Positions 1 to 9,579 are shown, numbered from the stretch's first letter. The stretch is DNA of 64,000 nucleotides from CAAFZY01 sp964410325 (GCA_964410325.1 CAYPFN010000005.1:11613-75612), one strand, 5' to 3'. Program-made: numbers and translations. Notes: a model not told the origin generated them from the letters alone.

Positions 1-195
1 AGCATCCTTAAAAATTTTAAGTTACACAAATAAAAAAAGTCCTGCAGATGAGACGGTTTAACGCCTGATCTTCCGGCCTTTCTGGTTTAGAAATTAAATT
101 CTGCGTGTTTGATAGCATATTATGCGGAAATTGCAAGTTTTTTTTGACTTTTTTCAAAGGATTTTAGCATATTCGTCCAGTCTAAATTTTTATGA

Positions 196-224
196 TTGAC
201 AAAATTTGCCACAGAGTATAACGT
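196..224 (+). promoter_or_regulatory. candidate promoter of the first gene
   Basis: A perfect TTGACA lies at 196-201. Downstream there is TATAAC at 217-222 (15-bp spacer) or TAACGT at 219-224 (17-bp spacer). It sits 35-60 bases before the first start codon. Motif inspection only. Confidence 0.35.
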
Positions 225-256
225 GTTGGTAATAAATATTATTAATTATATCAATT

Positions 257-793
257 ATGAAGCTAAAAGAATATTACCAAAACAGAAACAGTTTCTGTAA
301 CATCTTCACGGATGCAGAACTGAAACAAGACATTTCCAACTTACTTGGAATTTCCGTATTCGTTGAAAATCCGGCTTTAAAATCAATTAAAGAGAAAAAA
401 CAAATTCTAATCGAAAATCATGACAAAATCCTGGGATTTGCATACTATTTGCTAGACTATCAGGGCATTCATGATCAAGTTTTTGAAAGTCAAATCGAAT
501 TGTTCCAAATATTTGCCGGAATGATTTTTCTGAAGAGAATTCCATTTGCAGACGCAGAACACCGTCTGCTGGAAATCAGCCAGAAATATGAATTGGCAAC
601 TGTATATCCAGAAAAAGAAAATGTAGCCAATTTCATTCTTGGCAACATTGAAAAATTCAGCCAGGATGAATTAAAACAAATCTGCCACAAGATTGAAAAA
701 GCTTCAGTCGTTGAGTTTCTGGGAGAAGAATCCGTGCAGATTCTATACAAAATTTGCCGTTCGAAAACCAGCTGGTTGAGCAAATTTTTCTAA
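257..793 (+). CDS. hypothetical protein, 178 aa
   Basis: I do not recognise this protein. It opens with ATG, has no signal peptide or obvious membrane segment, and looks like a soluble, mainly helical cytoplasmic protein. Regularly spaced hydrophobic residues run through the middle (for example the FAYYLLDYQG and IFAGMIFLKRI stretches), and the tail is rich in lysine, cysteine and aromatic residues. It stands alone: a terminator follows 16 bases after the stop, and the next genes (thyA, folA) run in the opposite direction. A candidate sigma-70 promoter lies just upstream. No clear Shine-Dalgarno sequence precedes the ATG. Coding is supported by the long open frame, the isolated promoter-gene-terminator arrangement and base use like its neighbours. 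Confidence 0.6.
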   Translation: MKLKEYYQNRNSFCNIFTDAELKQDISNLLGISVFVENPALKSIKEKKQILIENHDKILGFAYYLLDYQGIHDQVFESQIELFQIFAGMIFLKRIPFADAEHRLLEISQKYELATVYPEKENVANFILGNIEKFSQDELKQICHKIEKASVVEFLGEESVQILYKICRSKTSWLSKFF

Positions 794-808
794 ACCAGCA
801 CTCTACAA

Positions 809-837
809 AAAACCCCGCTTTTCAAGCCGGGGTTTTT
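809..837. terminator. bidirectional rho-independent terminator
   Basis: A GC-rich stem (AAAAACCCCG paired with CGGGGTTTTT) with A-rich and T-rich flanks lies between the convergent hypothetical gene (+) and thyA (-). It can end transcription from both sides. Confidence 0.85.
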
Positions 838-853
838 CCTTGGAACGAAATGC

Positions 854-1639
854 CTAAACAGCCACTTTGCCTTTCAAAACACCATAACTTTCATAACTTT
901 CAAGCGTAAAATCTTCATATTTAAAGTCATTAATGTTTTTCACATCAGGATTAATTTTCATCTTCGGTAGCGGCAAAGGTGTACGGCTTAACTGTTCCCG
1001 CACCTGCTCAAAATGGTTGTGATAAATATGTGTATCACCCAAAGTATGCACAAACTCACCCAATTTCAAACCGCAGACCTGAGCAATCATCATCGTCAAC
1101 AAGGCATACGAGGCTATATTAAACGGCACGCCCAAAAACATATCGCAAGAACGCTGATATAACATACATGAAAGCCTATCTCCAGAAACATAAAACTGAA
1201 ACATCATATGGCACGGTGGCAGTTTCATTTCATTAATTTTACTAACATTCCATGCAGAAACAATCATCCGCCGATCATTGGGATTTTTCTTTAACGTTTC
1301 AATCACATTGGCCAGCTGATCAATTCCCTCGCCGTTCCAATTGCGCCATTGCGAACCATAAACCGGACCAAGATTGCCGTTCTCATCAGCCCATTCATTC
1401 CAAATGCGCACGCCATTATCTTGCAGATACTTAACATTTGTATCCCCTTTAATAAACCATAAAAGTTCATAAATAATACTTTTAAGATGAACTTTTTTAG
1501 TTGTTAGCAACGGAAAACCATCATTTAAATCAAAACGCATTTGCCGGCCGAAAACCGAACGCGTTCCAACCCCGGTGCGATCCATTTTATCCACGCCGTT
1601 TTCCATAACATCGCGCAGTAAATCAAGATATTGCTTCAT
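854..1639 (-). CDS. thyA: thymidylate synthase ThyA
   Basis: It makes dTMP from dUMP, using methylene-tetrahydrofolate as both carbon donor and reductant and releasing dihydrofolate. At 261 aa it matches the usual bacterial ThyA (about 264 aa). The catalytic cysteine is Cys143 in LPPCHMMFQFY. The phosphate-binding RSCD motif follows at 163-166, then LGVPFNIASYA. The N-terminal DRTGVGT loop and the GDTHIYHNH folate/dUMP motif are both intact. Its ATG overlaps the stop of folA by four bases (ATGA), so the two are translationally coupled. The pairing makes sense because DHFR recycles the dihydrofolate that ThyA produces. There is no sign of ThyX here. Confidence 0.97.
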   Translation of the reverse strand: MKQYLDLLRDVMENGVDKMDRTGVGTRSVFGRQMRFDLNDGFPLLTTKKVHLKSIIYELLWFIKGDTNVKYLQDNGVRIWNEWADENGNLGPVYGSQWRNWNGEGIDQLANVIETLKKNPNDRRMIVSAWNVSKINEMKLPPCHMMFQFYVSGDRLSCMLYQRSCDMFLGVPFNIASYALLTMMIAQVCGLKLGEFVHTLGDTHIYHNHFEQVREQLSRTPLPLPKMKINPDVKNINDFKYEDFTLESYESYGVLKGKVAV

Positions 1640-2217
1640 TTGTTTTCTCCCGTGTTTTCAATTGCTTTAAAGATATGTTTTAGAATAGCGCAGTCTATAA
1701 AATCGCCTTTTTTGAGCCACACCGAAGTAACAACCATGTCTTCCTCATAATCTTTTGATATTTTCTGATATTTTTTATGCATTATTTCAACACACGGCGT
1801 TATATCAATTTTCGGACCGTCAAGCGCCGGATTGATTTCACCTTGATAAACGCAATCTACTACAATATCTGGCCGTAGTTTATCCGATGCGTTCATAAAT
1901 GTTTTGTATATACTGGCGCCACCAGCCAAATAAAACGTACCACTCCGAGCCTTAAACTCATTAACATCCGTAATTACAAAATGATTTTGTTCATCAGAAA
2001 CTTCATAATCCGGATTAAAGCTCAAAACATAAATTTTACGGTTCGGCAGTGTCCGATTAGGAAAACTTTCATAGGTCTTTTCCCCGGCAATCAGATTTTG
2101 CCCTTCGGTCAAACGGCGGAAACGTTTAAAATCAGAAGATATATGCCACGGAATATTCGCGCCTACTCCTATAATATTATCATCTTTATGGCGGCACCAA
2201 ACCGCAATAATCGTCAT
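1636..2217 (-). CDS. folA: dihydrofolate reductase
   Basis: It reduces dihydrofolate to tetrahydrofolate with NADPH. The family motifs are present: IIGVGANIPWHISSDFKRF at the N-terminus (with the substrate-binding acidic residue of the family's W-x-x-x-x-D stretch), the cofactor-binding LIAGEKTYESFP loop, and YLAGGASIY near residues 95-105. At 193 aa it is longer than the usual 160 or so, the excess being a C-terminal tail after the core fold. An AAGGAG ribosome site precedes the ATG. It is the first gene of a two-gene operon with thyA, overlapping it by ATGA. The change from the usual GRKT to GEKT in the cofactor loop is a mild divergence, not evidence of loss. Confidence 0.93.
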   Translation of the reverse strand: MTIIAVWCRHKDDNIIGVGANIPWHISSDFKRFRRLTEGQNLIAGEKTYESFPNRTLPNRKIYVLSFNPDYEVSDEQNHFVITDVNEFKARSGTFYLAGGASIYKTFMNASDKLRPDIVVDCVYQGEINPALDGPKIDITPCVEIMHKKYQKISKDYEEDMVVTSVWLKKGDFIDCAILKHIFKAIENTGENK

Positions 2218-2396
2218 AACGATCTCCTTCCCTAACTACTGTCTGTAAGCATAACAGCCAGACGTAAAATTTCAAACGCTTTTAAACTTATATACAAGCC
2301 GGATAAATAAACCGGAAAACACCTTTACATATTAAGACTTATTTTAATATTTAGGATTATTCTAAACAGAAATTAACTCAAATCAGGAAAACAAAT

Positions 2397-3443
2397 ATGT
2401 TTCTATTTTTTCAAGGGATTGAAATTCCCGTGCTTATTCGAGCCGGAGCGGCATTTTTTACGGCTTTGATTTTATCTCTAGCTTTCGGCAACAGCGTCAT
2501 ATCTTTTTTGCGATGCCGCCAGCATCACGGCCAACCAATCCGCACGGATGGACCACAAAACCATTTAACTACCAAACAAGGCACGCCGACTATGGGCGGC
2601 TTGCTAATTTTGGCTGCGACAATAACCTCCATAGTTTTATTTGCCAACATCCGTTACCATTTTATTTGGGTCTGCCTTTTGGTTTTGCTGGCCTATGGTG
2701 CAACCGGATTTATTGACGACTATATCAAAGTCACCAAAGAAACACCTAACGCCTTAACGGCCAAAGCCAAGCTCTTTATTCAGTTTATAACCGCCGTTGT
2801 CGCCGTAACAATCATTACCGCTGCAACCCCGAATGCCTCGGATACAATTCTGTCCGTACCGTATTTTAAGACTGTTTTTAACCTTTCTTGGTTATACATT
2901 CCTTTTGCCGTCATTGTCATATCCGGCGCTTCAAACGGCGTAAACTTAAGTGACGGTTTGGACGGCTTGGCTGCCGGACTGCTTATCCTAGCTTTTTCGT
3001 TCTTTGCTGTTATTGCATTTATTGTCGGAACGCCACTGGCGAAAAACTTTTCTTTTATCTACATTCCGCGCAGTGATGAAATTTCCGTCGTTTGCGCCGC
3101 CGTTGTTGGCGCCTGTTTAGGCTTTTTACGGTTTAACGCTCCTAAAGCCAAAGTATTTATGGGAGATACTGGTTCTCTCGCTTTGGGCGCTTTGCTCGGC
3201 ACAATCGCGGTAATCGTCAAACAAGAAATTTTGCTTGCCATTGCCGGTGGATTATTTGTTATTGAAACACTTTCCGTCATTATACAGGTTTTCTGGTACA
3301 AAAAAACCGGCAGGCGTTTTTTTAAAATGGCTCCCATTCATCACCACTTCGAACAACTCGGCTGGAAAGAAACAACCGTAGTCGCCCGTTTTTGGCTAAC
3401 AGGTTTCATTTTTGCTGTCATTGCTCTGGCTTCACTGATTTAA
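2397..3443 (+). CDS. mraY: phospho-N-acetylmuramoyl-pentapeptide-transferase
   Basis: This integral inner-membrane enzyme transfers phospho-MurNAc-pentapeptide from UDP to undecaprenyl phosphate, giving lipid I. Visible motifs are the aspartate pair in FIDDYIKVTKE (Asp107-Asp108), NLSDGLDGLAAG around 183-194, FMGDTGSLALGA around 254-264, and the PIHHHFEQLGW loop with three histidines (315-317). About ten hydrophobic helices separate these loops and the length (348 aa) is normal. It begins the division and cell-wall cluster, and ftsW follows after 22 bases. In most bacteria murD lies between mraY and ftsW; it is absent here. Confidence 0.97.
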   Translation: MFLFFQGIEIPVLIRAGAAFFTALILSLAFGNSVISFLRCRQHHGQPIRTDGPQNHLTTKQGTPTMGGLLILAATITSIVLFANIRYHFIWVCLLVLLAYGATGFIDDYIKVTKETPNALTAKAKLFIQFITAVVAVTIITAATPNASDTILSVPYFKTVFNLSWLYIPFAVIVISGASNGVNLSDGLDGLAAGLLILAFSFFAVIAFIVGTPLAKNFSFIYIPRSDEISVVCAAVVGACLGFLRFNAPKAKVFMGDTGSLALGALLGTIAVIVKQEILLAIAGGLFVIETLSVIIQVFWYKKTGRRFFKMAPIHHHFEQLGWKETTVVARFWLTGFIFAVIALASLI

Positions 3444-3465
3444 CTTCGGAAAGGAGAAAAACACC

Positions 3466-4599
3466 GTGTTTGCATTTTCAAGATTAAGCCGTAGCCGCAT
3501 GGCAAATTGGTGGTGGACTGTTGATAAGGTTACTTTGAGCTTAACGCTGGTCTTGATTTTCATCGGTGTTTTTTTGGTTTTTTCGGCTAGTCCTTCTGTT
3601 GCTCGACGGATTGGTTTCGGCGACTATCATTTCATCAAACGTCAGCTTGTATTTATCATTATTGCGTTATTTATCATCTTTTTCCTCTCCCTCCAGCGCC
3701 TTAAAACAATCCGTCGGATTGCAATTATCGGTTATGTTATCACACTGGTATTAATGTTGTTGACGCTTTTCTCTGGTTATGAAACCAAAGGCGCCTCTCG
3801 TTGGATAAGGCTTTTCGGCTTTTCTCTACAGCCTTCCGAATTTATCAAACCAACCTTTGTGGTTGTATCAGCCTGGCTATTGGACGGCAGTAAAAAATTT
3901 GAAGATTTTCCAGGCGGGCTACTTTCCGCCAGTTTATTTGTCTTAACCGCTGGCATGCTGCTCCTGCAGCCTGATGTCGGAATGACAATTATTGTTTCAT
4001 GTATTTGGGGGTTTCAATTATTTTTAGCTGGCCTGCCGATAGCCCTGGTCGCTGTTTTAGGCTTGGTCGCCATTGCCGGCTTAATTGGCGTTTATTTTAC
4101 TTTTGAGCATGTCCATAATCGGATTCAACAGTTTTTAGCCTCAGGCGATAATATCGGCTACCAGGTGCGGAAATCTCTGGAAGCTTTTGCCAATGGCAAC
4201 CTTTTGGGACGAGGCCCTGGCGAAGGCAGCGTAAAACTTAATTTGCCAGATGCGCATACCGATTTTATATTTTCCGTTGCCGGCGAGGAATTTGGAATTT
4301 GGCTGTGTTTAATTTTAATTATATTATTCAGCATTATCGTTATCCGTTCCCTGATACTATCTTTAAAAGATAATAACCTGTTTATTGTGTATGCATCTGC
4401 TGGTTTGGCGGCGTCCATAGGGTTGCAAAGCATTACTAACATGGCTTCATCACTGCATCTGATGCCGACCACAGGAGTGACCTTACCTTTTATTTCATAC
4501 GGCGGATCATCTTTATTCGCTTCAGCGATAACTATTGGCATGCTTCTAGCCATAACTCGTAAAAACTCTTCAGCCGAAGACAAAGACGGACCTTTTTAA
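3466..4599 (+). CDS. ftsW: septal peptidoglycan polymerase FtsW
   Basis: It is a SEDS-family membrane glycosyltransferase that polymerises lipid II at the division septum together with the FtsI transpeptidase. It has about ten membrane helices. The family signatures are present: KGASRWIRLFGFSLQPSEFIK, the LGRGPGEGSVKLNLPDAHTD periplasmic loop followed by FIFSVAGEEFG, and LPFISYGGSSL near the end. The start is a GTG at 3466, preceded by a strong GGAAAGGAG ribosome site. murB follows after 18 bases. In the usual order murG and murC would come next, but they are missing. Confidence 0.95.
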   Translation: MFAFSRLSRSRMANWWWTVDKVTLSLTLVLIFIGVFLVFSASPSVARRIGFGDYHFIKRQLVFIIIALFIIFFLSLQRLKTIRRIAIIGYVITLVLMLLTLFSGYETKGASRWIRLFGFSLQPSEFIKPTFVVVSAWLLDGSKKFEDFPGGLLSASLFVLTAGMLLLQPDVGMTIIVSCIWGFQLFLAGLPIALVAVLGLVAIAGLIGVYFTFEHVHNRIQQFLASGDNIGYQVRKSLEAFANGNLLGRGPGEGSVKLNLPDAHTDFIFSVAGEEFGIWLCLILIILFSIIVIRSLILSLKDNNLFIVYASAGLAASIGLQSITNMASSLHLMPTTGVTLPFISYGGSSLFASAITIGMLLAITRKNSSAEDKDGPF

Positions 4600-4617
4600 A
4601 AAAGAAAGGAAAAACAC

Positions 4618-5538
4618 ATGTTTGACAACTTATTCAAAAAAACTCTGATAGATATGCTTCCTGAAGTTCGCGGAAAATATTTTAAAAATGTTCCTTTAAA
4701 TAAGCATACTTGGTTCGGCGTCGGCGGTCCGGCGGAAGTAATGTTCATTCCTGAAGATCTCGACGATTTATGCCATTTTCTAATAAGGCGTCCTTATAAC
4801 GTTCCCGTCTGCCTTATCGGTGGCGGCTCAAACCTATTGGTGCGCGACGGGGGAATTCCGGGAGTAGTTATCAAACTTGACAGCCCCTATTTCCGACAAA
4901 TTAAAATCAACCAAGATTCCATCACCTGTTTTGCCGGACTAAAAAACATTGAATTAAAGAAAACATTATTGACCGAAGAAATAGGTGGCTTAGAATTCTT
5001 GTGCTCCATTCCGGGATGCATCGGCGGTTCAATCAAAACCAATGCCGGATGTTTCGGCAAATGCCTTAAAGATGTTTTAGTTAGTGCCGTAATTGTAGAC
5101 GGTACTGGCGGAGTCAAAGAAATCATCCCCGACGATCTACAGCTCTCCTATCGTAACAGTTTATTTCCCGATGACTGGATAATCGTTTCCATTACTTTAA
5201 AAACGGAAAAAAGCTCGCGGGAAAATATTAATAAAATTTTGGAAGAACAAAAAGAATATCGTATAAAACACCAACCATATAATGAAAAAACTGCTGGATC
5301 TACTTTTAAAAATCCGGAAGGGTTAAAAGCTTGGGAACTCATAAAAAAATCAGGCTGTGCAAATTTACACATCGGCGGAGCCAAAGTTTCCGAAAAACAT
5401 TGCAACTTCTTAATCAATACCGGCAAGGCTACGGCGGCTGATATTGAAACTTTAGGCGACACAATCGTCCAAAAAGTAAAAGAACACACTTCCATTACTT
5501 TGGAATGGGAGGTCAAAAAAATAGGAATTAACAAGTAA
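4618..5538 (+). CDS. murB: UDP-N-acetylenolpyruvoylglucosamine reductase
   Basis: It reduces UDP-GlcNAc-enolpyruvate to UDP-MurNAc using NADPH and bound FAD, in the cytoplasm. The FAD-binding segment HTWFGVGGPAEVMF is at about 30-43, GGGSNLLVRDGG follows at about 69-80, then PGCIGGSIKTNAGCFG. The catalytic proton donor is the serine in AGSTFKNP near residue 228. The length (306 aa) fits the shorter type II-like MurB enzymes. An AAAGGAAAA ribosome site precedes the ATG. ftsQ begins only two bases after the stop. Confidence 0.95.
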   Translation: MFDNLFKKTLIDMLPEVRGKYFKNVPLNKHTWFGVGGPAEVMFIPEDLDDLCHFLIRRPYNVPVCLIGGGSNLLVRDGGIPGVVIKLDSPYFRQIKINQDSITCFAGLKNIELKKTLLTEEIGGLEFLCSIPGCIGGSIKTNAGCFGKCLKDVLVSAVIVDGTGGVKEIIPDDLQLSYRNSLFPDDWIIVSITLKTEKSSRENINKILEEQKEYRIKHQPYNEKTAGSTFKNPEGLKAWELIKKSGCANLHIGGAKVSEKHCNFLINTGKATAADIETLGDTIVQKVKEHTSITLEWEVKKIGINK

Positions 5539-5540
5539 AA

Positions 5541-6395
5541 ATGTTATCGTTTTTTTTAAAAAAATTCTCCCAAAAGAAACGCGAAAAACCCTTTCAGGGA
5601 AAGAATCGCATTTTTCTGCCTGTCGAAATTCCTTACCGCATATTGGGAAATATACTTATCTTGGGAGTTATCGCTTCCATCTGTGCCATTTTAATTACCA
5701 TCAGGGATGATCTTATCAATAAAAAAGTCGAAAGTCTCCTGAACGATTTTTATACTTTTTCCTTACATCACGGTTGGGCCATAGATGATATTTTAATCCA
5801 AGGGCGGGATAAAACCTCTCTTCAGGATTTGCAAAATAAAATAAACATGAGCAGAAACCATAATATTTTGCAGGTAGATTTACGTGAACTTAAAAACGCT
5901 TTAGAAGAACTTCCCTGGGTTAAAAGCGCAGAAATCCGTCGCCACTTTTTCCCTAACATACTGCAAATTCGTCTTCATGAAAAAGAAATTATTGCTTTAT
6001 GGCAATACGGCAACAAATTTTATCCTGTCGATACAACCGGTAGTCTGATTGATGTGGCATACACGCCAGATAAGCCAGCTTTAATTATCGTCGGTCGGAA
6101 TGCGCCGAAAAAAATCAATGATTTATTAAAAATAACCTCGGTAAATTCCGAACTGCATCAACGGATAAAAGCCGCTATTTTATATGCAGGGAGGCGTTGG
6201 GATATCGTATTTGATGACATTGAAAACGGCATTACCGTCAAACTTCCGGAAAAAGATATTGAACAAGCTTGGGAAAAATTTGCAAAAATAAATACCAGGC
6301 ACGGACTTCTTAAGCGTAAATTAACCATCATAGATTTACGATACGATAATAAAATAAGTGTAACCGTAGACAATTCGGATCTTCCCGAAAAATAA
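5541..6395 (+). CDS. ftsQ: cell division protein FtsQ
   Basis: FtsQ is a bitopic inner-membrane protein that links early and late divisome components. The order seen is a basic cytoplasmic N-terminus (about 1-35), one membrane helix (about 36-55), a POTRA-type domain containing ILQVDLRELKNALEELPWVK and the following RRHFFPNILQIRLHEKE, and a beta domain ending near residue 275. The LPWVKSA and FPNxLQIxxxE segments are hallmarks of the family. The length (284 aa) is normal. Position between murB and ftsA confirms the call. The start sits two bases after the murB stop, so translation is probably coupled. Confidence 0.93.
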   Translation: MLSFFLKKFSQKKREKPFQGKNRIFLPVEIPYRILGNILILGVIASICAILITIRDDLINKKVESLLNDFYTFSLHHGWAIDDILIQGRDKTSLQDLQNKINMSRNHNILQVDLRELKNALEELPWVKSAEIRRHFFPNILQIRLHEKEIIALWQYGNKFYPVDTTGSLIDVAYTPDKPALIIVGRNAPKKINDLLKITSVNSELHQRIKAAILYAGRRWDIVFDDIENGITVKLPEKDIEQAWEKFAKINTRHGLLKRKLTIIDLRYDNKISVTVDNSDLPEK

Positions 6396-6419
6396 AATTT
6401 TTCTGGACAGGAGAACAAA

Positions 6420-7673
6420 GTGAATCATTCTTTTAACCGGTCTTCTTCTCTGGCAACTTTAGACATAGGCTCGTCTAAAGTATGCTGTTTAATTGCCCAC
6501 ATCGGCCGCGATAAAAGAATCGAAATTGTCGGGCACGGCTACAATGCTTCCCATGGCATAAAAAATGGCATCATCACCGATATAAATCAGGCAACATTAT
6601 CAGTGTGCAACGCCGTTGAGACTGCTGAACAAATGGCTAATGAACGCATAAACCGCATCATTGTCAACGTTTCCGGAGAAAAAACCCGAAGCCTTATACG
6701 TAGCACCGCTATTTCTTTGCACAAAAACCGGCCGATAAGTGATGCTGATATTGAAAAATTAATAAATAAGGACAATTCAAAAATAAATCTTGCGAATAAC
6801 GAGCTTATTCATTGTCTGCCGACAAACTACCGCATTGACAAAGGGGAACCACTCAAAGATCCTCGCGATATTTACGGCGAAAACTTAAGCCTGGATATCA
6901 TGTTAGGCTTCTATCCAGCAATGCTTTATAAAAACCTGTCCGCCGTTATTGAAAACGCACATTTGGAAATTGCCGGGAGGGCTTTTTCCGCTTATGCTTC
7001 CGGCCTAGCCTGCCTGGTTGAAGATGAAAAAGAACTCGGTGCCACGATTGTTGATATTGGCGGTGGCACCACAAGCATCGCTACATTCAAAAACGGATTT
7101 CCCATTCATTTTTCGACCATTCCTGTTGGTGGCAACAATATCACCAATGATATTGCTTGGGGTTTAACAACCTCATTTGCCCACGCCGAAGACTTAAAAA
7201 ATCGGCACGGTTGCGCTTTTCTTATCAGTCAAGATGAGGCAGAGATTATTAATGTCTATCCGGTTGGCGAAGAAGATGACAATTCTATCCGCCAAATTCA
7301 TAAATCTGACTTAATTAACATCATTGCCCCGCGGGTTGAAGAAATGTTTGAAATGATTGCGCATAAATTAAATGAACACGGTCTAAAGAACCTTACCAGC
7401 CATCGAATTGTTTTGACCGGTGGCAGCAGCCAGCTACCCGGAATCCGCGATATAGCCAATTTGGTTTTGGACAAGCAAGTACGTCTAGGAATTCCGCGCA
7501 ACATTCCGAGTATACCGAAAATCCTTTACAATCCGACGTTCTCCACATCTTTGGGAATGTTGTTGTTTGCTCTCAACTATAATGAGCGCAAACCTCCGAA
7601 ATTATCCAGACGGACTTCCGTTGAAACCGGCGGTTTGAATAGAATATTTTCCTGGTTTAAACAAAATTTTTAA
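6420..7673 (+). CDS. ftsA: cell division protein FtsA
   Basis: FtsA is the actin-like ATPase that tethers FtsZ to the membrane. It shows the phosphate-1 motif LDIGSSKVCCLIA (about 14-26), the 1C subdomain region, the phosphate-2 motif IVDIGGGTTSIA (about 209-220) and the adenosine motif IVLTGGSSQLPGI (about 328-340). The C-terminal FSWFKQNF is the amphipathic membrane-targeting helix. The length of 417 aa is standard. The start is GTG at 6420, behind the ribosome site ACAGGAG. ftsZ follows 114 bases later and may have its own promoter in that gap. Confidence 0.96.
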   Translation: MNHSFNRSSSLATLDIGSSKVCCLIAHIGRDKRIEIVGHGYNASHGIKNGIITDINQATLSVCNAVETAEQMANERINRIIVNVSGEKTRSLIRSTAISLHKNRPISDADIEKLINKDNSKINLANNELIHCLPTNYRIDKGEPLKDPRDIYGENLSLDIMLGFYPAMLYKNLSAVIENAHLEIAGRAFSAYASGLACLVEDEKELGATIVDIGGGTTSIATFKNGFPIHFSTIPVGGNNITNDIAWGLTTSFAHAEDLKNRHGCAFLISQDEAEIINVYPVGEEDDNSIRQIHKSDLINIIAPRVEEMFEMIAHKLNEHGLKNLTSHRIVLTGGSSQLPGIRDIANLVLDKQVRLGIPRNIPSIPKILYNPTFSTSLGMLLFALNYNERKPPKLSRRTSVETGGLNRIFSWFKQNF

Positions 7674-7787
7674 TGCGCTTCTGCTTAACTTCTGCATAAA
7701 AGATTGAACTAAATAAGCTTTAGTAACTAAACCTTAATTTATTAGGGGTATCATGATAAGCAAGTAAAGAATCAATTTGGGAGTATA

Positions 7788-9527
7788 ATGAATATGTCCA
7801 TTAACTTAGCTGTAGCTGACACAACCATCACCCATTTAAAACCAAGAATCGCCGTTATTGGCGTTGGCGGTGGAGGTGGCAATGCCGTCAACAATATGAT
7901 TGCTAAAAATCTGGAAGGGGTTGATTTCATTGTTGCCAACACTGATGCCCAAGCTCTGGCACATTCTTCAGCAAGTCGCAAAATCCAGCTCGGTTTGGAA
8001 ATTACGCAGGGGTTAGGCGCCGGTGCACGTCCAGAAATTGGCAAAATGGCTGCCGAGGAAGCAAAGGAAGAAATTGAAAAAGAACTGGAAGGTTCAAACA
8101 TGGTTTTCATCACGGCTGGAATGGGCGGTGGCACAGGTTCCGGCGCTGCACCAGTGGTGGCAAAAATTGCAAAAGAAAAAGGCATTTTAACTGTCGGTGT
8201 CGTTACAAAACCTTTTGATTTTGAAGGCAAAAAAAGAATGGAAACTGCTGAAGAGGCCGTATCCAAATTTACTGAAGAAGTTGACAGTATTATCATTATC
8301 CCCAACCAGAATTTGTTCCGTATCGCCGATAAAAACACCACACTTGCCGACGCTTTTATCATGGCCGATAATGTTTTATATTCAGGAGTTCGTTCCATTA
8401 CGGATCTGATGATGATGCCGGGTCTGATAAATCTCGATTTTGCCGACATCAAAAGCATCATGGAAGATAAAGGAAAAGCAATTATGGGTACTGGCGAGGC
8501 CGAAGGCGAAGATCGTGCCCGCATTGCCGCGGAACAGGCTCTTTCCAACCCCCTGCTTGATGACTGCTCAATGAAAGGCGCCAAAGGCGTTTTGATTAAC
8601 ATCACCGGCGGTAATGATATCACGCTGATGGAAATTGATGAAGCGGCCAACATCATCAAAGCGGAAGTTGACGATAATGCCAACATTATTTTCGGCTCTA
8701 GCTACGACGATTCACTGGCTGGAAAAATTCGGGTTTCCATTGTTGTAACCGGAATTAACAATCAGCTCAATAGCCGACAAAAAGAAAAGCTTAGCAATAC
8801 GGCCACCTATATAGACGCAAGCTATATGCCCGCCATTGAACAGGATATTCTCCAAGAACAAAATCAACAAAACATTGACGCCAATCTGGAAAGATTTTCT
8901 GCCAATAGCCAAACAATGGAAGAAAAAACACCAGCAGATGATAATGATACTGCCGAAGAACCAGAAACTCCTCTTCCGACGGAAATGCCTGATGTTATTA
9001 TGCCGGGAAATAATGAAGAAAACAGCGTCGAAACTAATTTCAATGAAGATGCCCGGGAGGATTTCTCAAAATTTGAAGATTATGACATGTTGGAAAAATC
9101 AAAGGCCATTCCGGATGCACCGCAGGCCTCTGCCCTCTTTAGCGCAATTATTAATAAAAGCGCCTCAACAGAACATAAGCTGAAAGACGAAAACCGTCTG
9201 GAAGATATCATGCCAGATGATAAGGATGTTTTTATGAGCCGCACCTCTATTAATACCATTGAAGAAGAACCAGTATTATTCCCAGAACATAATACGCATT
9301 TTGCCGAAAGAACTGAAGAAAAAGAAGAAATTAGCGAATTGCCTGGTAATAAACCGAATTTTATTGATAAAATCTTGGGCATTTCCCGGGCGCGGAAAAA
9401 CCGCAAAGAACAATATTCCGAACCAGCTATGCCACATTTTTCTGCCGAAGAACCGAATGATATGGTTTCTTCCAATGATGATGAATTGGAAAACCTTGAC
9501 ATTCCTTCTTTTTTAAGAAGAAAATAA
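7788..9527 (+). CDS. ftsZ: cell division GTPase FtsZ with long C-terminal linker
   Basis: FtsZ is the tubulin homologue that forms the Z-ring. The GTPase core covers roughly residues 15-330, with GVGGGGGNAVNNM (25-37), the tubulin signature GGGTGSG at 113-119 and the T7 loop INLDFADIKSIM. After that comes a long, acidic, low-complexity linker of some 230 residues rich in Glu, Asp, Asn and Pro. It ends in the conserved peptide DIPSFLRRK, which binds FtsA. The total of 579 aa is far above the E. coli length (383) but typical of several alphaproteobacteria. A GGGAG ribosome site precedes the ATG; a second in-frame ATG lies two codons later. A terminator follows directly. Confidence 0.97.
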   Translation: MNMSINLAVADTTITHLKPRIAVIGVGGGGGNAVNNMIAKNLEGVDFIVANTDAQALAHSSASRKIQLGLEITQGLGAGARPEIGKMAAEEAKEEIEKELEGSNMVFITAGMGGGTGSGAAPVVAKIAKEKGILTVGVVTKPFDFEGKKRMETAEEAVSKFTEEVDSIIIIPNQNLFRIADKNTTLADAFIMADNVLYSGVRSITDLMMMPGLINLDFADIKSIMEDKGKAIMGTGEAEGEDRARIAAEQALSNPLLDDCSMKGAKGVLINITGGNDITLMEIDEAANIIKAEVDDNANIIFGSSYDDSLAGKIRVSIVVTGINNQLNSRQKEKLSNTATYIDASYMPAIEQDILQEQNQQNIDANLERFSANSQTMEEKTPADDNDTAEEPETPLPTEMPDVIMPGNNEENSVETNFNEDAREDFSKFEDYDMLEKSKAIPDAPQASALFSAIINKSASTEHKLKDENRLEDIMPDDKDVFMSRTSINTIEEEPVLFPEHNTHFAERTEEKEEISELPGNKPNFIDKILGISRARKNRKEQYSEPAMPHFSAEEPNDMVSSNDDELENLDIPSFLRRK

Positions 9528-9546
9528 ACTAAAATTCAAATCCTGT

Positions 9547-9577
9547 AAAACCGACCATATTTCGTATGGTCGGTTTT
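9547..9577 (+). terminator. terminator of the division cluster
   Basis: A perfect 13-bp stem (AAAACCGACCATA with its complement) closes a five-base loop and ends in TTTT, 20 bases after the ftsZ stop. Confidence 0.9.
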
Positions 9578-9579
9578 GG

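Noticed and set aside
2330..2360. CtrA-like TTAA pair upstream of mraY
   Set aside because: The two TTAA elements are eight bases apart, not seven, and AT-rich DNA gives many such chance pairs.
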